Assembly: GCF_963675165.1 (NCBI RefSeq)
Contig: NC_087379.1
Location: forward strand, 3,290,201-3,354,200
DNA length: 64,000 bases
Direction: 5' to 3'
Source of the DNA: Halichondria panicea
Lineage: Eukaryota; Porifera; Demospongiae; Suberitida; Halichondriidae
Below are positions 60,901 through 64,000 of this stretch, in pieces. The notes beneath the pieces are model-generated. The model saw only the letters and a list, made by a program, of their open reading frames with translations, was not told where the DNA came from and did no database searches. The translations under genes and the position numbers were made by a program. Each line of letters starts with the position of its first letter. Positions within the stretch are counted from its first letter, which is position 1.

Positions 60901-61792
60901 GAAGTGATGCGGTGAGTACAAAGAAAGCACGATGCTGTAATTGTTTGTATGTAATCGTTTGTAAGGCCAGTGTTCGTCAATGTCTTGTTTCTGGTTTGGA
61001 AATCACCTTACCACTAGTGAGGGAGGGAGGTTATCATTATTCATTATTGTGACATCACTTCCTGTAAAACCCCATTTCCTATTAATTAAAATAACCACAC
61101 TGGATATACAATAAAACCACAAATATGAAAAAGGAAAATCTTACCTAATCTATGCTGCAATCTATGCTATTTATCATGTGACACACCCACAAGTAGGTGT
61201 GGCTAATGAAAATAATGGAGTGATGTCATAATAATGAGTTTTTTGATGAGGCAGTGAAATTTGAGGAGGGAGGTAACCAGAAACAAGACATTGATTAACA
61301 TTGGCCTAAACTCCAATCGCAGGTTTGGAGTCGAATAATGTCTACTCTAAATAATTGTAGAGGAAAAATAACTACTACTTCTGACCCAAAGCTGACAACA
61401 GATACAGCCAAAACTCCCAAAGTAAGCTCAGCATCAAGAATGTGCATGAATTAACTGCATTGTGTTTGTAGTCATCTTGGACAGACTCTAAAAACGTTGG
61501 CAGACAAACATCGCAGGTCAAATTGACAAAAAACAAGCTCTTAGGTACATATAATTATACCACACAATTTACATCATCTACAATGTACACCTGACAATTT
61601 ACACTTGCATATGCAGAAGATGTTGGCCCCATATTTGAAAGCAAATCTGAAGAGGGTCATCTGTTTGCTGTCAAAAATGCATATGGAGTTGATGAAGCGT
61701 TTAACCCATTCGAACTAGAAGATTTGATGGCATTTGAAGAGAGAAGTAATTTGGACCTTGACCATATTTCTTTTAACAATGAACAGTTTTAG
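48985..61792 (+). CDS. Adhesion GPCR: IgGFc-binding domain, six FN3, HRM-like modules, GAIN/GPS, 7TM
   Basis: About 35 exons, 2122 residues: 48985-49027, 49099-49125, 50720-52015, 52102-52416, 52480-52779, 52834-53136, 53201-53500, 53551-53853, 53910-54194, 54319-54426, 54489-54721, 54776-55010, 55060-55167, 55263-55339, 55392-55458, 55996-56163, 56250-56344, 57282-57500, 57687-57755, 57804-57921, 57996-58160, 58209-58396, 58679-58728, 58798-58933, 59097-59203, 59256-59367, 59420-59573, 59642-59726, 60225-60291, 60394-60512, 60575-60701, 60870-60911, 61323-61421, 61472-61544, 61617-61792. Order: signal peptide; IgGFc-binding-type domain (FYLGFMQN, KGIRVASNEDI, DLTGTKIVSDKPLTVIGGHE); six one-exon FN3 domains (about 455-1057); HRM-like module; furin-like RRKKR; Cys-rich part; second HRM-like module (NATRLCDDNGVW); GAIN; GPS with STHLTSFAVL, predicted cut between L1722 and T1723; 7TM with FCWMMCEGVMLYL and LPLLGLTWVFGLL; 115-residue tail. 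Ligand unknown. Exon 2 and 13-16 boundaries are least certain; the intron after 55339 has a GC donor. Confidence 0.88.
49324..49381. repeat. 58-bp perfect palindrome
   Basis: TAGCCTGGAGACCACGCC reads into a central TACGTA and back through the exact complement with no spacer and no mismatch. Nearby are CAGGCTATGT (about 49283) and its complement ACATAGCCTG (about 49321). It lies in intron 2 of the adhesion GPCR gene. Confidence 0.95.
49847..49922. repeat. Foldback repeat with about 24-bp arms
   Basis: GGTATCTATGGTTATAGTGT at the left pairs with ACACTATAACACATAGATACC at the right around a loop of about 28 bases. It lies in intron 2 of the adhesion GPCR gene and may be a very small foldback element. 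Confidence 0.8.
52320..53853 (+). repeat. Tandem duplication of a two-exon FN3 unit (about 720 bp)
   Basis: FN3 exons 52480-52779 and 53201-53500 are nearly identical, with introns beside them also matching. The 3' part of FN3-1 with its following intron (about 52330-52437) is repeated at an offset of exactly 720 bp (53050-53157), and FN3-3 and FN3-5 share their starts. This points to a recent unequal crossover that added one FN3 pair in frame. Confidence 0.85.
55585..55757 (-). mobile_element. Short dispersed repeat, family J copy 2
   Basis: The reverse complement matches the right part of 20083-20276 (GCCAGAACGCAA, GTTAGATCGCA, GATTCGCAA). It lies in an adhesion GPCR intron, next to a partial family E relative (about 55920-55985). 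Confidence 0.5.
56363..57241. mobile_element. 879-bp inverted-repeat element with target duplication
   Basis: Inverted ends CCATAGATATAAGAAGGAGA and the complement of TCTCCTCTTATATCTATGG, extending through GAGAGGGATGGGAAAC (about 35 bp). A 5-bp direct repeat TTATA flanks it (56358-56362 and 57242-57246). It occupies the adhesion GPCR intron between 56344 and 57282. Its ORFs match no known transposase. Confidence 0.8.
58465..58600. mobile_element. MITE-like element, family B variant
   Basis: It contains GATACCGGAAGTATAAT, GGTCAATCCTCCACGAAAAC, GTGCCTCGAAAAAATAACC and CCAACTATACGG, collinear with 25804-26015. It lies in the intron just before the GPS exon of the adhesion GPCR gene. Confidence 0.5.
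59807..60164 (-). mobile_element. Family C element (Tigger/pogo-like ends), copy 3
   Basis: Begins TACAGTAACGGCTCTCTGAA and ends AACAAAAGTCTACTGTA; inside, CACTCGCTATTCCGTATA and CATATCCGGCC-type motifs match copies 1 and 2 in reverse orientation. It lies in the intron before the TM5 exon of the adhesion GPCR gene. Confidence 0.7.
60964..61307. mobile_element. 344-bp inverted-repeat element
   Basis: Left end AGGCCAGTGTTCGTCAATGT, then CTTGTTTCTGGTT; right end AACCAGAAACAAG, then ACATTGATTAACATTGGCCT. The arms are about 35 bp with few mismatches. It lies in the adhesion GPCR intron after 60911 and is non-coding. Confidence 0.7.
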
Positions 61793-62116
61793 GACTATTA
61801 ATTTTGTTTGTATAGTGCAATTTCTATGCAGCTGCTCGATTTAGTCATTTGAGTACACATTAAATTTGAGTATACATCGTATTCAATATACAAAACTAGC
61901 ATAAATTTATGGGACAAAAGTTGTATACTCCGCTGCTATGGTAATAGTTAACCTTAACTACATAAAACGGTAATAACTGAGTAAGCTATAGCAACAACAG
62001 GTCATGACCATTTATTTACCAGTGCTAAAAACTAATAATTATACAGCTAATAAAAATGACAGCTAATATAAAAACTACTTTAATTTAATTTGCAGTGCAA
62101 GCTTAATTAATTACAG
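61793..62116. other. Convergent intergenic region
   Basis: The 324 bases between the stop codons of the adhesion GPCR (plus) and the next gene (minus) are AT-rich and hold both 3' UTRs. Nothing else was seen. Confidence 0.6.
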
Positions 62117-64000
62117 TCAGAGCTGGTTGTCTTCGAATTCATAATCAGAGTCTTCATACCTGAAAAGCTTGCTAGGAATAGATTCCACATCATCCTGTGA
62201 AGAGATCGAGATTACTGATTAAATACACAGCAACAAAACAATGAACATCCTTCTGTTATAATGAGTGCTGCAAGCTGTACTGTGCTATATAATGCCTCTC
62301 GCCATGTTTTGCTTTCGCTCAAGAACTATTGAGAGTGTTATAGAAGAGGAAAATATGTATTGTAATGTTACGTTATTATTGTTGATTGCAATTTTTGACA
62401 ACGAATGATTATAGGAGAGCAGCTTAATGGACTATAAGTAATCGAATGATTATAGGAGAGCAGCTTAATGGACTATAAGTAATCAGTCGCCCTTCCTGAG
62501 AGAGAGAGACCGTCTGAACACTCTTTACATGAACTCACGGGCCACGGTGGAATTGAAACGTGACCAATGAGATTCTTCACAAGCATCAGGTCATTTGAAT
62601 AGGAGGCAGCAACTTTACATGCGGTTGAGCAGTAAGCAGTGATGTGGCATTGTGGCTAAGCTGAGATAGCGGATGTGACACATTTTTATGGTTTTGTTAG
62701 CTGGTATAATTAATTATACATAATACATTCCATTGTGCCATGATGACTTCCCGTAACGAGTTTAGACATACGTTCCTCCCTGAGAGGTGCATGTGCTAAT
62801 TATAATTTTTATCCCCCCAAACACCTACACGCTCATTAATACTAACTTAAAATGATAACCAGGAGCACATGAGGAGATGGAGCATTTTACTACGCATAGT
62901 ATTGCGGATTCACTATCGTCTAAATTGTAAATTAATGTGCTAAAATTAATGCTCTGTAAATGTGTGCTGATAACGAATATCATAGTACAATGAATAATGT
63001 TAGCAGCACTTAGCGGTTTGACACAATTTTGCCATACTATATGCTCCATCTCCTCATGTGTGCTCCTTGGTATGACACACTCACTAAACCGTAGTTTGAA
63101 TTGTACTACTCCATCTGGTATTATATTAGAGTCACGTATAGCCTTGAGGCAATGCTTTGTAAGGGTTGTCATACCGTACAGCTGATAATTTCCAGGGGGT
63201 AAAATATTCGTGGTTTTTGTGTTGATCGAAGCTCTGACGAATATGTTACTCATGAATGAAGCGACCATGCCTACCTTTACCTGCAGTGCAAGCAGCAGCC
63301 ACGAAAGTATTATCCACGAAGAAGTAACTATGCCCCCGAAAATTACCGGCTATACGCCGTAACGGTGATATGATATAAAACACAGAATTGTATATGAGAA
63401 ATACAGGAAGCTCGCCCTTAGGCTTGTGCCCGATCTCATGCATGCCTGTATATAAAAATATACCCCCCCTTAAGGGAAGTTTCGAATACCTAAGTGGCTT
63501 TGATTGACAGTCTGCATGTGACATCCCTGCTTAGAAAAATGAGTACTGGCTCACCTCAATATGTCCTTTGTCAACATAGAGTGGATTCGTCACAACCCCC
63601 AGTGATGAATCAAATAGAGGATTTGAAAAGAAAAGGGGGTTGTCCTTAAATCCAAGGGCGGAGTGCCTCGTTCGCTCTGCAGTCTTTCCATTATTCACAT
63701 ATCTATTTTAAAAGAAAGCAACAAAATTAGTTATGTAATAATGGGCCCATCAGAGTGCACTCACTTTTTTGGAGTCTTTTTTGGTGCTTTCTTCCTATAA
63801 AGTATTACCACAATAATTGCACTGAGAACAACTAAAAGAATGCCCATCACGATACAGAGAGCAATAATGAGCGCCAGCCCAAAAGCAGGAAGTTCAGTTG
63901 TAGGTATTGTGATGGAAACGTCTGGTGTAGGTAGTGCACTGGGGATTGGAATTTCACTAGGTAGAGACGATGTGACAAGAACATTCGATGTTGTCTGTGC
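62117..64000 (-). CDS. C-terminal part of a type I membrane protein (runs off the window)
   Basis: Three exons are visible: 63765-64000 (continues past the window edge), 63555-63702 and 62117-62194; phases agree and the stop is TGA at 62117-62119. The first visible part is a Ser/Thr/Pro-rich stalk, then one membrane helix (LALIIALCIVMGILLVVL onward, followed by YRKK), then a cytoplasmic tail of about 85 residues. The tail contains repeated NPLF/NPLY units (KDNPLF, SNPLF, TNPLY), the last fitting the NPxY endocytosis or PTB-binding motif, and an acidic end (YEDSDYEFEDNQL). The extracellular part is outside the window, so the family cannot be named. Confidence 0.75.
62402..62483. repeat. 41-bp perfect tandem duplication
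   Basis: Two identical adjacent copies of a unit starting CGAATGATTATAGGAGAGCA. It lies in an intron of the minus-strand membrane protein gene and looks like a recent slippage or microhomology event. Confidence 0.95.
62853..63073. mobile_element. MITE-like element with AACCAGGAGCACATGAGG ends
   Basis: ACCAGGAGCACATGAGGAGA at the left and TCTCCTCATGTGTGCTCCTT at the right are inverted and extend through GATGGAGCAT. About 220 bp in an intron of the minus-strand membrane protein gene. The long reverse ORF across it is therefore not a gene. Confidence 0.65.
63171..63361. mobile_element. MITE-like element, family B copy
   Basis: Left end ATACCGTACAGCTGATAATT, right end AATTACCGGCTATACGCCGT. The interior ACCTTTACCTGCAGTGCAAG and flanks match the copy at 6622-6819. 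It lies in an intron of the minus-strand membrane protein gene. Confidence 0.7.

Noticed and set aside
62825-63268. 147-residue minus-strand ORF
   Set aside because: It crosses two MITE-like elements inside an intron and has no recognisable domain.

Overview
The window is animal nuclear DNA and looks most like a demosponge such as Amphimedon queenslandica. The reasons are AT-rich sequence, very short GT-AG introns, genes packed a few hundred bases apart, many TACATGTA-type palindromes in introns, many small inverted-repeat elements, and metazoan protein families with sponge-like architectures. No operon, rRNA, tRNA or CRISPR array was recognised. Gene models below were built by hand from splice signals, reading phase and family recall; no search was run.

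Layout. (1) 449-606 (+): last exon of an unidentified protein with a CxxC pair. (2) 2119-6307 (+): FoxJ2/3-type forkhead factor, 4 exons. (3) 7411-19001 (-): GIGYF, a GYF-domain translational repressor scaffold, 21 exons. (4) 19326-25357 (+): CCDC50/Ymer-like ubiquitin-binding coiled-coil protein, 13 exons. (5) 27851-35689 (-): DNA ligase III, 25 exons, with a PBZ-type poly(ADP-ribose)-binding zinc finger before the BRCT domain. (6) 35901-37540 (+): unrecognised multi-pass membrane protein, 2 exons. (7) 38041-40245 (-): single-exon protein kinase with a transmembrane segment and a C-terminal Kelch-like region. (8) 40406-47953 (+): NhaC-type Na+/H+ antiporter with a secreted-side N-terminal domain, 22 exons, plus an alternative 3' exon. 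(9) 48985-61792 (+): adhesion GPCR with an IgGFc-binding-type domain, six FN3 domains, two HRM-like modules, GAIN/GPS and 7TM, about 35 exons. (10) 62117-64000 (-): C-terminal part of a type I membrane protein that runs off the window.

Three gene pairs are head-to-head with only 160-324 bp between start codons (GIGYF/CCDC50-like, LIG3/membrane protein, kinase-Kelch/NhaC), so shared promoters are likely. The genes do not form one pathway. GIGYF (mRNA silencing), LIG3 (DNA repair) and CCDC50-like (ubiquitin signalling) are intracellular housekeeping or regulatory genes. The right half is dominated by membrane proteins that could face the environment.

Introns and intergenic DNA carry at least eight families of short inverted-repeat (MITE-like) elements, an 81-bp tandem array, a 58-bp perfect palindrome and a recent duplication of FN3 exons. 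The observations most worth following up are the PBZ finger in LIG3, the IgGFc-binding/FN3 adhesion GPCR, the intron-rich animal NhaC gene with a possible truncated isoform, and the apparently type II kinase-Kelch protein.
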